A stretch of 64,000 nucleotides of DNA from JAGDZR01 sp049115695 (GTDB taxonomy: Bacteria; Bacteroidota; Bacteroidia; Cytophagales; Cyclobacteriaceae). Under the pieces are notes generated by a model that worked only from the letters and a program-made list of their open reading frames with translations, did not search any database and was not told where the DNA came from. The position numbers and the translations under genes are program-made. The stretch is from NCBI GenBank assembly GCA_049115695.1, contig JAGDZR010000017.1:186001-250000 (forward strand), in the 5' to 3' direction. The stretch's first letter is position 1. Each line of letters starts with the position of its first letter. Positions 36,855-45,350 of this stretch are shown in pieces.

Positions 36855-36862
36855 TATATTTG
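36855..36862 (+). promoter_or_regulatory. putative -7 element upstream of greA
   Basis: TATATTTG fits the consensus and lies 21 bp after the preceding stop, but no TTG box is seen at the proper distance. The terminator at 36888-36919 lies between it and greA. Confidence 0.3.
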
Positions 36863-36887
36863 TAGAATAATATTTATATATGAACGT

Positions 36888-36919
36888 AACGGCTCTTCAA
36901 GCAGGGGCCGTTCTTTTTT
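36888..36919 (+). terminator. Rho-independent terminator (or greA leader attenuator)
   Basis: AACGGCTC and its partner GGGCCGTT (36888-36895 with about 36905-36912), loop of about 9 nt, are followed by C and six T. It ends the rsmA-mgtE-dehydrogenase unit or sits inside a greA leader. Confidence 0.7.
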
Positions 36920-36946
36920 GTTTTAGGAGGTTAAAGAATAAAAGAT

Positions 36947-37420
36947 ATGGCAATTAATTATTACTCCAAAGAAGGTTTGCAAAGGCTGAAGGATGAGCTG
37001 AATCAGTTGAAGACTAAGGGTAGGGCTGATATGGCCAAGCAAATTGCTGAAGCTCGTGACAAAGGCGACCTAAGTGAGAATGCAGAATACGATGCTGCTA
37101 AGGACGCTCAAGGGCTGTTGGAATTGAAAATTTCTAAACTGGAGACAGTAGTAGGCAATGCCCGTGAAATTGATGAAAGTAATATAGATATCTCAAAGGT
37201 TTCAATTCTTTCTTCGGCTCGCATCAAGAATAAAAAGAATGGGTTGGAAGTAAAGTACCAGCTGGTTGCGGAGGAAGAAGCGGACTTAAAAGCCAATAAA
37301 ATTTCAGTTCAATCCCCGATTGGTAAAGGACTGCTGGGTAAAAAGCAGGGAGAGACGGCTAAAATCAAAGTTCCCGCAGGAGAGATCGAATTTGAAATCC
37401 TGGAAATATCCTACGACTAG
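36947..37420 (+). CDS. greA: transcription elongation factor GreA
   Basis: 157 residues: an N-terminal coiled coil whose tip carries the acidic pair in ARDKGDLSENAEYDAAKDAQ (about 47-67), and a C-terminal FKBP-like domain with SPIGKGLLGKKQGE. It rescues backtracked RNA polymerase by stimulating transcript cleavage. An AGGAGG lies about 16 bp upstream of the ATG, unusually far for a Shine-Dalgarno site. The stop abuts the hit ATG. Confidence 0.97.
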   Translation: MAINYYSKEGLQRLKDELNQLKTKGRADMAKQIAEARDKGDLSENAEYDAAKDAQGLLELKISKLETVVGNAREIDESNIDISKVSILSSARIKNKKNGLEVKYQLVAEEEADLKANKISVQSPIGKGLLGKKQGETAKIKVPAGEIEFEILEISYD

Positions 37421-37816
37421 ATGGCGTCCATTTTCACAAGAATAATCAATAAGGAAATACCAGGTCACATTGTGGCTGAAGATAATAGTCACATTGCTTT
37501 TCTCGATGTAGCGCCATTGGTTGAAGGTCATACTTTGGTCGTCCCTAAAGTTGAAGTTGATTACATCTATGATCTTGACGATGAGGTGTTGGCCGAACTC
37601 CATGTCTTCGCCAAGAAGGTTGCCAGGGCAATAGAAAAAGCCATTCCCTGCGAGCGAGTAGGAGTTACGGTGATGGGTTTGGAAGTGCCCCATGCTCATA
37701 TTCATCTCATACCTATGCAAACGATGGATGATATGGACTTTGGGCGAATGAAGCTGTCACCAACAAAGGAAGAAATGATACAAACTGCCGAAAAAATTAA
37801 GGCAGCATTTAACTAG
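37421..37816 (+). CDS. HIT family hydrolase (Hint type)
   Basis: 131 residues; purine nucleoside phosphoramidase-like. The histidine triad is in VPHAHIHLIPM; the start SIFTRIINKEIPGHIVAED is typical. It begins at the base after the greA stop, so the two are co-translated. The greA-hit pair is common in Bacteroidota. Confidence 0.94.
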   Translation: MASIFTRIINKEIPGHIVAEDNSHIAFLDVAPLVEGHTLVVPKVEVDYIYDLDDEVLAELHVFAKKVARAIEKAIPCERVGVTVMGLEVPHAHIHLIPMQTMDDMDFGRMKLSPTKEEMIQTAEKIKAAFN

Positions 37817-37818
37817 GA

Positions 37819-38367
37819 CTATTTGACTCTTCCTGGATTGTCCGAGAGGAATGCCTTCCAGCTTTTTACCTTATTGGATGGTCGACCACCCTGGTAGTGA
37901 TGGCAAAGTGCGACTGCCAATGCATCCGTAGCATCGAGTAATTTTGGAATTTCTTTGATCTCCAATAATGTTTGAAGCATAGCAGCTACTTGTTCCTTTG
38001 ATGCATTACCATTCCCTGTTACTGATTGCTTGACTTTTTTTGGTGCATATTCACTGATTGGAATTTCTCTGGACAGGGCTGCAGCCATTGATACGCCCTG
38101 GGCGCGCCCTAATTTCAGCATTGACTGGACATTTTTTCCGAAAAAAGGTGCTTCCAACGCCACTTCATCAGGATGATATTCATCAATCAAATTGGTTACA
38201 CGATCAAAAATTTTCTTTAATCTTAGTTCATGACTCTCGAACTTTGAGAGATGAATAACACCAAATTGGATCAATTTTACCTTAGGTTTCCTGATGGCAA
38301 TTATGCCGTAACCCATTACATTCGTTCCTGGGTCCAATCCTAATATGATTTTCTCTGATCGATCCAT
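37819..38367 (-). CDS. ruvC: Holliday junction resolvase RuvC
   Basis: 182 residues from ATG 38367. Catalytic acidic residues lie in ILGLDPGTNVMGYG (D12), EVALEAPFFGKN, and DATDALAVALCHHY near the C-terminus. It resolves Holliday junctions with RuvAB. The frame is open upstream to 38601, but this ATG gives the normal N-terminus. The start overlaps the divergent membrane-protein gene by 23 bp. Confidence 0.95.
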   Translation of the reverse strand: MDRSEKIILGLDPGTNVMGYGIIAIRKPKVKLIQFGVIHLSKFESHELRLKKIFDRVTNLIDEYHPDEVALEAPFFGKNVQSMLKLGRAQGVSMAAALSREIPISEYAPKKVKQSVTGNGNASKEQVAAMLQTLLEIKEIPKLLDATDALAVALCHHYQGGRPSNKVKSWKAFLSDNPGRVK

Positions 38368-39223
38368 CCTAATCTCCACAAAGAACGCAATACCGGATAG
38401 ATATAAAAAAATATTTATTTGGGTGACCAAGTTGGCGGTCACTATTGGTTCATTGCTTTTCATCGTTTCTGCACTAGATGACCGATGGTTTGAGTTCGAT
38501 CTGAACTTTAGCCTTAGCAGTAGTCTGGTTTTTGTACTTTGTATGCTACTTGTTCCATTGAATTGGAAACTCGAAGCAATAAAGTGGAAGGTTTTACTCA
38601 AGCAATTTTCAACTTATGAAAATAACGCTCTTGAGAGCGTAATGAAGGGGTTAGCGCTGAACTGGTTAATGCCCTTTTCCACAGGAGATATCGTGGCAAG
38701 GTTGTCAAATTCTGGAAATGTAGTCAAGACCGGTAAAGCACTGCTGATTGGGCGTACAGTTTCGTTGACCGTGACAGTTGGGTTTGGCTTGATTGGAATT
38801 GGGACCTACTTGATTAGGTCAGACATGACAAGCATACGGGTTGAATACATTTATCTTGGATCAGTTGTTGTGCTAGGTGTGCTCTTGCTTATGGAAGTGG
38901 TGCGTAAAGTTTCGCTGATCACCATTTTAAGATATTTGATTTTTGCGACTCAGTTTACTTTGTTGATAAAAGTATTCAATCCAGGATTGTCAGTTGAGCT
39001 CATCTTTAGGGGAGTTACCTGGGTATTATTTATCAGAACCATAGTCCCAGGATTTTTAGGTGCCATTGGTATCCGAGAGGCTTCTGCTCTGATTTTTTTC
39101 CAGCCCCTGATTACGCATTCCTCAACCATTCTGGCTCCATCACTGGTCATCTGGATATTGAATATGGTTCTTCCATCTTTATTGGGATTTTGGTTTGTAT
39201 GGCGATCAAAAAATGGCATTTAA
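38345..39223 (+). CDS. flippase-like membrane protein (LPG synthase TM-domain family)
   Basis: 292 residues with about seven transmembrane helices. The stretch PLNWKLEAIKWKVLL and the GDIVARLSNSG and GFLGAIGIREASALIFF segments fit the lysylphosphatidylglycerol-synthase transmembrane (UPF0104/AglD) family, associated with movement or attachment of lipid-linked groups. No aminoacyl-transfer domain is present. The ATG at 38345 lies inside ruvC on the other strand; a shorter form starting at an internal GTG (about residue 27) cannot be excluded. The stop abuts the next ATG. Confidence 0.8.
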   Translation: MIFSDRSILISTKNAIPDRYKKIFIWVTKLAVTIGSLLFIVSALDDRWFEFDLNFSLSSSLVFVLCMLLVPLNWKLEAIKWKVLLKQFSTYENNALESVMKGLALNWLMPFSTGDIVARLSNSGNVVKTGKALLIGRTVSLTVTVGFGLIGIGTYLIRSDMTSIRVEYIYLGSVVVLGVLLLMEVVRKVSLITILRYLIFATQFTLLIKVFNPGLSVELIFRGVTWVLFIRTIVPGFLGAIGIREASALIFFQPLITHSSTILAPSLVIWILNMVLPSLLGFWFVWRSKNGI

Positions 39224-40342
39224 ATGATTGTGTTGATATTCATTTTTTCCATCTGCAATGCGCTTTTCTTTATCGCATTAAGGATTCAATGGGACAGCAT
39301 AAATGCGGTGACCTTGGATACTGAAGATGGCAGTTTACCAATTGTGTGCGTCATTATTGCAGTCAGGAATGAATCCAAGAACATTAAGAATCTTTTATCA
39401 GACCTGAAAAATCAGCATTACCCTTCATCATTGATTGAAATCATTGTGGTAAACGATCATAGTGCAGATGATACTAAAGAGGTAGTGACTTCATTTGGTT
39501 TGATCAATTTAGAATGGATGGACCTGAGGGCAGGTGAAGAAGGAAAAAAGAAGGCAATCACTGTAGGCGTTAATAAAGCTATGGGAGCATATGTGCTATG
39601 TACAGATGGCGATTGTCGGGTTAAACCAAACTGGATTCGCGCCATGATTTCACCGATGTTGAAAGGTAAGAAAATGGTAACAGGACCTGTTCAGTTTTCT
39701 GGGAGGGGATTTTTTGCAGATCTCCAATCAATGGAATTCATAGGTTTGATTGGTTTTGGTGCCGCCACACTTGAAATGGGCTATCCAAGCATGTGCAATG
39801 GAGCTAATATTGGGTATGACCGAAAGGTATTTTTCGAAGTTGATGGTTATTCGGGAAACGAACATATTCCTACAGGAGACGATGAGTTTCTTCTACAAAA
39901 AGTCAATGCCAGGTATCCTGGATCAGCCTCATTTGTGAAAACAACAGAGGCGATTGTTTCAACCAAGCCCAAGGAAACGGTGCATGAATTTATCTCTCAG
40001 CGCATTAGATGGGTTAGCAAATGGAGATTTCATAAAAGTCGATTTGTGAAATTGTCTGCAATACTGGCGTTTCTTGATTTCATGTTAGCGATGAGCTTGC
40101 CTGGGTTGCTATTCGGAGCGCATACGTGGGTATCAATCTTACTTTTATTGGCCCGGGTTTTGGGAACATTTTCATATCTGCATGGAATTTCAAACTTCTT
40201 TGGTCAGCGCCTTGATTTTTTCAATATGGTGATCTTGGTGATATTTTACCCATACTATAGCTTCGTTTTGGGGTTTGCGTCTATTTTTGGAAAGTATTCT
40301 TGGAAAGGCAGAAGTTATAGAAATGACGGACAAGGAATTTGA
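39224..40342 (+). CDS. family 2 glycosyltransferase, membrane-anchored
   Basis: 372 residues: an N-terminal membrane helix, a GT-A catalytic domain and two or three C-terminal helices (about 285-360), as in polymerising GT2 enzymes. Catalytic motifs in order: VVNDHS (about 82-87), CTDGDC (about 127), TGDDEF (about 215) and QRIRW (about 263, the Q/RxxRW motif of processive enzymes). It starts directly after the flippase-like gene, suggesting they act on the same lipid-linked sugar. Confidence 0.9.
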   Translation: MIVLIFIFSICNALFFIALRIQWDSINAVTLDTEDGSLPIVCVIIAVRNESKNIKNLLSDLKNQHYPSSLIEIIVVNDHSADDTKEVVTSFGLINLEWMDLRAGEEGKKKAITVGVNKAMGAYVLCTDGDCRVKPNWIRAMISPMLKGKKMVTGPVQFSGRGFFADLQSMEFIGLIGFGAATLEMGYPSMCNGANIGYDRKVFFEVDGYSGNEHIPTGDDEFLLQKVNARYPGSASFVKTTEAIVSTKPKETVHEFISQRIRWVSKWRFHKSRFVKLSAILAFLDFMLAMSLPGLLFGAHTWVSILLLLARVLGTFSYLHGISNFFGQRLDFFNMVILVIFYPYYSFVLGFASIFGKYSWKGRSYRNDGQGI

Positions 40343-40577
40343 TGTGTTGGATGAGCTATATTTTGTCACACCTTATAAGGAATTGGCGCTTGGCTGTAAG
40401 CTGGATGATAATGAATTGCGCGAAGTGTTAATGAGTTTATTTCTAAAAAAATTTCTGAGAGTCTATGAAGAACCGGATGTGGAATTGGAGCAGGATCAGG
40501 TAGATTTTGAGCAGCAGTTCAAGCAATATTATTATTTGGCCAGCAAGGAAGGATTGTTGGCTCATAACACAGCTTAA
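40323..40577 (+). CDS. small acidic protein, winged-helix-like, unknown
   Basis: 84 residues from ATG 40323, overlapping the end of the GT2 gene by 20 bp. The first 50 residues (EFDVLDELYFVTPYKELALGCKLDDNELREVLMSLFLKKFLRVY) read like a winged helix, followed by a very acidic, Gln-rich tail. The stop immediately precedes the phosphatase ATG. No family recognised. Tight coupling suggests it serves the phosphatase or the glycosyltransferase. Confidence 0.65.
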   Translation: MTDKEFDVLDELYFVTPYKELALGCKLDDNELREVLMSLFLKKFLRVYEEPDVELEQDQVDFEQQFKQYYYLASKEGLLAHNTA

Positions 40578-41765
40578 ATGGCAGGAGAATTGGACGTAAG
40601 GGATCTTGAACTCAATGCATTATTGGAAGTCACTCAGGCCATCAATAGTAATTTGTCAGAAGCAGATTTATTCAAAATCTACAGGTTCACACTACTTGGT
40701 GATCTTAAGATTAACCGACTCGCATTGTTTACAGTTAGTGAAGATCAATGGCATTGCAAAGTGAATTTCGGAACAGATGTTGATTGGTCCACGGTTCAGC
40801 TTCCTCAGGAGTTTATTGATCTGGAAGACCCAAGGCCTGTTGGTACACCAGGTGAATTTGCATATTTTGACCTTGTTTTCCCTGTCCTGCACAAAAAGAA
40901 GCAGCTTGCTGTCGTATTTATTGGTGGATTAAAGAATGGTGAGGGCCATATTGATACTACTTTCCTGAGAGCATTGACCAATATTCTGATTGTGGCGATC
41001 GAGAACAAGCGTTTGGCAAGACGTCAACTTGAACAGGAAGCTTACCGGAAGGAGCTTGAAATTGCTAAGAAAGTTCAAAATTTCCTGTTCCCTAAATCAT
41101 TACCCAAGACACCAAGACTGAAGATTGATGCAGTCTACCTGCCTCATCACGATGTTGGTGGCGACTATTATGACTACTTACAGGTGTCGGAGGACAAGTT
41201 CATGCTATGCGTGGCTGATGTGAGCGGAAAGGGCGTGCCCGCTGCTTTGCTCATGTCCAATTTTCAAGCCTCCCTTAGAACCTTAGTCAGAAAGACAGAT
41301 GAGTTAGATGAAATTATAGCAGAGCTAAACCACGCTACATACGTCAGTAGCAATGCAGAAAACTTTATTACATTCTTTGTTGCCTTTTTTGACTTTAAAA
41401 CAAGAGAATTGAGTTATGCCAACTGCGGGCACAATCCTACATATGTTCTGAAGGGAGATGAGATTATGGCGCTGGAAAAAGGTAGTACGATTTTGGGTAT
41501 GTTTGATCCCCTGCCTTTTATCAACTCAGATAAAATCATTTTGGAGGAACCATTTCTGCTTTTTGGCTATACCGATGGTCTCACGGAAACTTTTAGTGAA
41601 TCAGGAGAGCAGTTTGGCGTTGATCGGTTGCAAGAACTCTTGAGCAAACATAAAAATGAAGATTTATCATTTCTACACCACCAAATATTCAGATCTCTTG
41701 ATGAATTCAGAAAGGGCAATGAGTATGGTGATGATATCACAGTGATCAGTTGTCACGTTAGTTAA
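40578..41765 (+). CDS. GAF/PP2C (SpoIIE-type) serine phosphatase
   Basis: 395 residues: a GAF-like sensor domain (about 1-150), a coiled linker (NKRLARRQLEQEAYRKELEIAKKVQNFLFP) and a SpoIIE/RsbU-type PP2C domain (about 180-395) with metal-binding HDVGGDYYDY, VADVSGKGVPAALLMSN, ANCGHNPTYVL, GYTDGLTE and GDDITVI. This class dephosphorylates anti-sigma-factor antagonists; no partner-switching kinase or STAS protein is adjacent. Confidence 0.92.
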   Translation: MAGELDVRDLELNALLEVTQAINSNLSEADLFKIYRFTLLGDLKINRLALFTVSEDQWHCKVNFGTDVDWSTVQLPQEFIDLEDPRPVGTPGEFAYFDLVFPVLHKKKQLAVVFIGGLKNGEGHIDTTFLRALTNILIVAIENKRLARRQLEQEAYRKELEIAKKVQNFLFPKSLPKTPRLKIDAVYLPHHDVGGDYYDYLQVSEDKFMLCVADVSGKGVPAALLMSNFQASLRTLVRKTDELDEIIAELNHATYVSSNAENFITFFVAFFDFKTRELSYANCGHNPTYVLKGDEIMALEKGSTILGMFDPLPFINSDKIILEEPFLLFGYTDGLTETFSESGEQFGVDRLQELLSKHKNEDLSFLHHQIFRSLDEFRKGNEYGDDITVISCHVS

Positions 41766-41768
41766 TGA

Positions 41769-42410
41769 ATGAGGTGGTTTCCGTATCAAACACCGGGATT
41801 TTTGAAATGGCTGTTCCCAGCGCTTACCTGGGAGATTAATAGTACTGCAAAGACTATTTTCCTGACATTTGATGATGGTCCAAATCCTGATGCGACCTCT
41901 TACGTGTTAAATATATTGGATCGATTTGATGCTAAAGCAACTTTCTTCATGCTAGGAGAAAATGTTGAAAAATACCCGGAACTCGTTTTGGAAGTTGTAA
42001 GTAGGGGACATACAATTGGTAATCATAGTTATTCGCATTTTGATGGATGGCGGCTTTCTAATGGAAAGTTCTTCAAGGACATTGAAGATGGCCAAAACTG
42101 TCTTGATCAATTAAACATTGGGCACAGAAAACTGTTTCGACCACCATATGGTCGGATTACCTGGAGGCAAGGTCACTATCTGATTAATCAAGGGTATGAA
42201 GTGATCATGTGGCAGTTACTCTCGGGTGATTTTTTCAAAGAATTAAATCTTACCAGCGCCAGAAGAGCACTTTTGAGCTGTGGATCAGGGTCAATTGTCG
42301 TTTTTCACGATAGTGACAAATTTTTAGACCGAGTAAAATTGCTATTACCTGAATTCTTAGAACACTTTTCAGTCAGAGGATATAGTTTTGAGGCAATTAC
42401 CTCAAAATGA
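41769..42410 (+). CDS. polysaccharide deacetylase (NodB domain)
   Basis: 213 residues. The NodB motifs are intact: catalytic TFDDGPNP (D35, D36), metal His in NHSYSH (H86, H90), RPPYGR and a late HDS. The family removes N- or O-acetyl groups from glycans. No signal peptide or membrane anchor is visible, so a cytoplasmic location and a lipid-linked substrate are possible. Stop overlaps the tatD start (ATGA). Confidence 0.92.
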   Translation: MRWFPYQTPGFLKWLFPALTWEINSTAKTIFLTFDDGPNPDATSYVLNILDRFDAKATFFMLGENVEKYPELVLEVVSRGHTIGNHSYSHFDGWRLSNGKFFKDIEDGQNCLDQLNIGHRKLFRPPYGRITWRQGHYLINQGYEVIMWQLLSGDFFKELNLTSARRALLSCGSGSIVVFHDSDKFLDRVKLLLPEFLEHFSVRGYSFEAITSK

Positions 42411-43186
42411 TGAACCTTATAGATTCCCATGCCCATATTTTTCTAGAACATTTCGACGATGATCTTGATGCAGTTGTGGATGAAGCGCAGCGCAGTGGGG
42501 TCAAGAAAATCTTATTACCAAATATTGACAGCACCACAATTGACAGTATGTTAAGAGTGGAGCGGTTATATCCTGATTTATGTCACTCAATGATTGGCCT
42601 TCATCCCTGTTCTGTTAAGGAGAACTATGAGGAGGAACTTAGGATTGTTGAAGAATGGCTCGAGAAGAGGTCGTTTGTGGCGATTGGGGAAATAGGAACG
42701 GATCTCTACTGGGACAAAACTTACTGGCCAGAACAACAGAAGGCGTTCAATGCACAATGTGAGCTGGCTCTTCAATATAAACTTCCGGTTGTCATCCATT
42801 GCAGAGAGTCCATTGATGAGACGATCGAATTGGTAATGCCCTTTGCAAAGCAGGGCTTAAAGGGCGTTTTTCATTGCTTCACAGGCACGGTTGAGCAAGG
42901 GGATCAAATTAGATCTTTAGGTTTCTGTTTAGGTATTGGAGGAGTTGCGACTTTTAAGAATGGAGGCATGGATAAGGTTTTACCGAAACTGGGGATAGAT
43001 CAGTTGATCCTTGAAACAGATAGCCCATATTTAACACCATCTCCATATAGAGGAAAACGAAACGTCCCAGGATATACCAGTTTGGTTTGTGAGCGAGTGG
43101 CAGAATTATTGGATATGCAACCGGATTTAGTTGCTGAGGCAACTACAAAAAACTGTCAGGATTTATTCAGGATCGATGGATTATAA
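42407..43186 (+). CDS. TatD family metal-dependent hydrolase
   Basis: 259 residues. Metal ligands: DSHAH at the N-terminus, IGEIGTDLYWD, VIHCRE, GVFHCFTG, and LETDSPYLTP. Family members are 3'-5' exonucleases or deaminase-like hydrolases. Start chosen at the first of two adjacent ATGs (42407). Confidence 0.93.
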   Translation: MMNLIDSHAHIFLEHFDDDLDAVVDEAQRSGVKKILLPNIDSTTIDSMLRVERLYPDLCHSMIGLHPCSVKENYEEELRIVEEWLEKRSFVAIGEIGTDLYWDKTYWPEQQKAFNAQCELALQYKLPVVIHCRESIDETIELVMPFAKQGLKGVFHCFTGTVEQGDQIRSLGFCLGIGGVATFKNGGMDKVLPKLGIDQLILETDSPYLTPSPYRGKRNVPGYTSLVCERVAELLDMQPDLVAEATTKNCQDLFRIDGL

Positions 43187-44240
43187 GATCGTTAACATAC
43201 GAACCTCGGTTGATGATGATCCCGAAGTGTCGATTTTGATCATCTACACAGGCGGTACGGTGGGTATGTCCTATGATGAGGATGGTTCACTCGCACCATT
43301 CAATTTTGGTAAGGTGCTTGAGCACATCCCGGAAATGTCATCTCTGGAGTTAAAGCTAACTGTGATTTCCTTTCCAGTCCCATTAGATTCATCAAATATC
43401 AATGTTCAAGATTGGAAAGATTTAGGCAGGATAGTATATGATAATTATGATCAATACGATGGTTTTGTGATCCTCCATGGTACAGACACGATGGCCTACA
43501 CAGCTTCTGCTTTAAGTTATATGTTGACTAATCTGAGTAAACCAGTGATATTCACTGGCGCCCAGATACCCATTGGACAGATTAGATCAGATGCGCGGGA
43601 AAACCTGATTACTGCCTTGGAGATAGCATCAGAGCATGATGAGAATGGGCCAGTTGTTAGAGAAGTTTGTATTTATTTCAATTTTATGCTGCTGAGGGGG
43701 AATCGTGCACAGAAAGTCCGTAGTAGTACCTTTGCGGCATTTGAATCAGAAAATTATCCTGTTTTGGCTGAGTCAGGAATTATGATTGAATACTTCAGGA
43801 CTCATTTCCTTCCAGAACAGCATAAATCATTGAGATTGCGTGATAAATTTGACTCAAATGTAGCGATCATGAAGATTTTTCCTGGGATGACAGCAGAGAT
43901 TGTTACAAGTATTTTGTCAACTCCAAACTTGAAAGGCGTAGTTTTGGAAACTTATGGTTCAGGAAATACTTGTAATCAGGCATGGTTTTTGCGTAGATTG
44001 CAAGATGCAGTGAAAGGTGGAATTGTATTATTCAATGTGAGTCAGTGTAGCGGCGGAGAAGTAATTCAAGGAAGATACGAGACCAGTAAGAAACTTAGTG
44101 AAATTGGAGTGGTAAGTGGTGGAGATATTACCACGGAAGCAGCAATTACCAAGCTAATGTTCCTTCTGGGGAACGAAGAAAAGCTGCAAAAAGTAAGGGA
44201 TAAACTGGCAATTCCTATAAATGGTGAAATGGACGGCTAA
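43176..44240 (+). CDS. ansA: type I L-asparaginase
   Basis: 354 residues from ATG 43176 (overlapping the tatD stop by 11 bp). Converts Asn to Asp in the cytoplasm. The two catalytic Thr loops are IIYTGGTVGM (about 25) and LHGTDTMAYTA (about 100), with FTGAQIPIGQIRSDARENL between. The C-terminal VSQCSGGEV is typical of type I enzymes. It is the last gene of the 38345-44240 run. Confidence 0.94.
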   Translation: MDYKIVNIRTSVDDDPEVSILIIYTGGTVGMSYDEDGSLAPFNFGKVLEHIPEMSSLELKLTVISFPVPLDSSNINVQDWKDLGRIVYDNYDQYDGFVILHGTDTMAYTASALSYMLTNLSKPVIFTGAQIPIGQIRSDARENLITALEIASEHDENGPVVREVCIYFNFMLLRGNRAQKVRSSTFAAFESENYPVLAESGIMIEYFRTHFLPEQHKSLRLRDKFDSNVAIMKIFPGMTAEIVTSILSTPNLKGVVLETYGSGNTCNQAWFLRRLQDAVKGGIVLFNVSQCSGGEVIQGRYETSKKLSEIGVVSGGDITTEAAITKLMFLLGNEEKLQKVRDKLAIPINGEMDG

Positions 44241-44328
44241 GCGGTCCTATAATTAAAATCAAAATTTGCATAAGGTCAATTTTTATAATTTATTTGTTGC
44301 CTTATTTGGCCATGAGAGTGGCTGGTTT

Positions 44329-44416
44329 GGAGAGGTGGCCGAGTGGTTGAAGGCGCACGCCTGGAAAGTGTGTATACCTCTAAAGGGTATCGAGGGTTCG
44401 AATCCCTCTCTCTCCG
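44329..44416 (+). tRNA. tRNA-Ser (anticodon GGA)
   Basis: 88 nt. Acceptor GGAGAGG pairs with TCTCTCC (one G-U), D-arm, anticodon loop CTGGAAA with GGA, a long variable arm (GTATACC-loop-GGGTATC) typical of tRNA-Ser, T-arm GAGGG-TTCGAAT-CCCTC, discriminator G. CCA is not encoded. Confidence 0.97.
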
Positions 44417-44494
44417 CGTTCAAGAATTTGAATATTTTTATATTATATAAACGTTAATTTTATACTTAACCGAAGACTACCGAACTTATTTATT

Positions 44495-45325
44495 ATGAAA
44501 AAGTTATTGACTTTATTGATGCTAGCGGGTACAATCACCTTCACTAGTTTAAGTGCTTACGCACAAGATGCGACTGAGGGTGAGGCTATGGAAGCCGATT
44601 CTACAGAGGTTGTAGATTCTGCTGCTGTGGCAGAGGAAGTTGTTGAAGAGCCTGCTCCTGTACAAGCAGTAGTTGAGCCAGAGGCTGAAGCATCATTTCA
44701 TCAGGTGTTGAAAGAGCAATTCATAGATGGTGGACCTGCATTCATGGGTATCGTATTGATATGTTTGATTCTGGGACTTGCTGTTGCGATAGAAAGAATC
44801 ATTCATTTGAATCTTGCTACAACCAATGTAAAGAAGCTTTTGTCAAATGTTGAAGAAGCGTTGAATTCTGGCGGTGTTGAAGCAGCTAAGGAAGTTTGCA
44901 GAAACACAAGAGGACCTGTAGCATCTATTTTCGTTCAAGGTTTGATGAGAATGACTGAAGGAATAGAGATGGTTGAGAAATCAATCATTGCATACGGTTC
45001 CGTTGAAATGGGTAAACTAGAAAGAGGAATGGTCTGGATTTCCTTGTTTATCTCTCTTGCTCCAATGCTTGGATTCATGGGTACAGTAATTGGTATGATT
45101 GATGCATTCGACGCTATTGCTGAAGCTGGAGACGTTTCGCCTTCACTTGTGGCAGGTGGTATCAAAGTCGCACTATTGACGACAGTTGGTGGATTGATTG
45201 TTGCTGTTATTCTTCAGTTGTTTTACAACTACCTGGTTTCAAAAATTGATTCCTTGGTAAATAGCATGGAAGATGCTTCTATCTCATTGGTAGATCTTCT
45301 TGTGAAGCACAATTTGAGCAAATAA
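44495..45325 (+). CDS. exbB: ExbB/TolQ/MotA family proton-channel protein
   Basis: 276 residues: a cleavable signal peptide (about 1-24), a periplasmic Glu/Ala/Val-rich segment (25-66), then three transmembrane helices (about 82-102, 185-205, 225-250) with the family region AISLAPMLGFMGTVIGMIDAFDAIAE (positions about 185-212). It energises outer-membrane transport with ExbD and TonB. First gene of a four-gene unit. Confidence 0.92.
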   Translation: MKKLLTLLMLAGTITFTSLSAYAQDATEGEAMEADSTEVVDSAAVAEEVVEEPAPVQAVVEPEAEASFHQVLKEQFIDGGPAFMGIVLICLILGLAVAIERIIHLNLATTNVKKLLSNVEEALNSGGVEAAKEVCRNTRGPVASIFVQGLMRMTEGIEMVEKSIIAYGSVEMGKLERGMVWISLFISLAPMLGFMGTVIGMIDAFDAIAEAGDVSPSLVAGGIKVALLTTVGGLIVAVILQLFYNYLVSKIDSLVNSMEDASISLVDLLVKHNLSK

Positions 45326-45350
45326 TCAACCTTAAAACTTTAATTGCCTT

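Noticed and set aside
44223..44250. Inverted repeat around the ansA stop codon
   Set aside because: Short, imperfect stem with no T tract; not counted as a terminator.
44266..44457. 63-codon open frame on the plus strand
   Set aside because: It reads through tRNA-Ser; the peptide is a translation of the tRNA, a common artefact.
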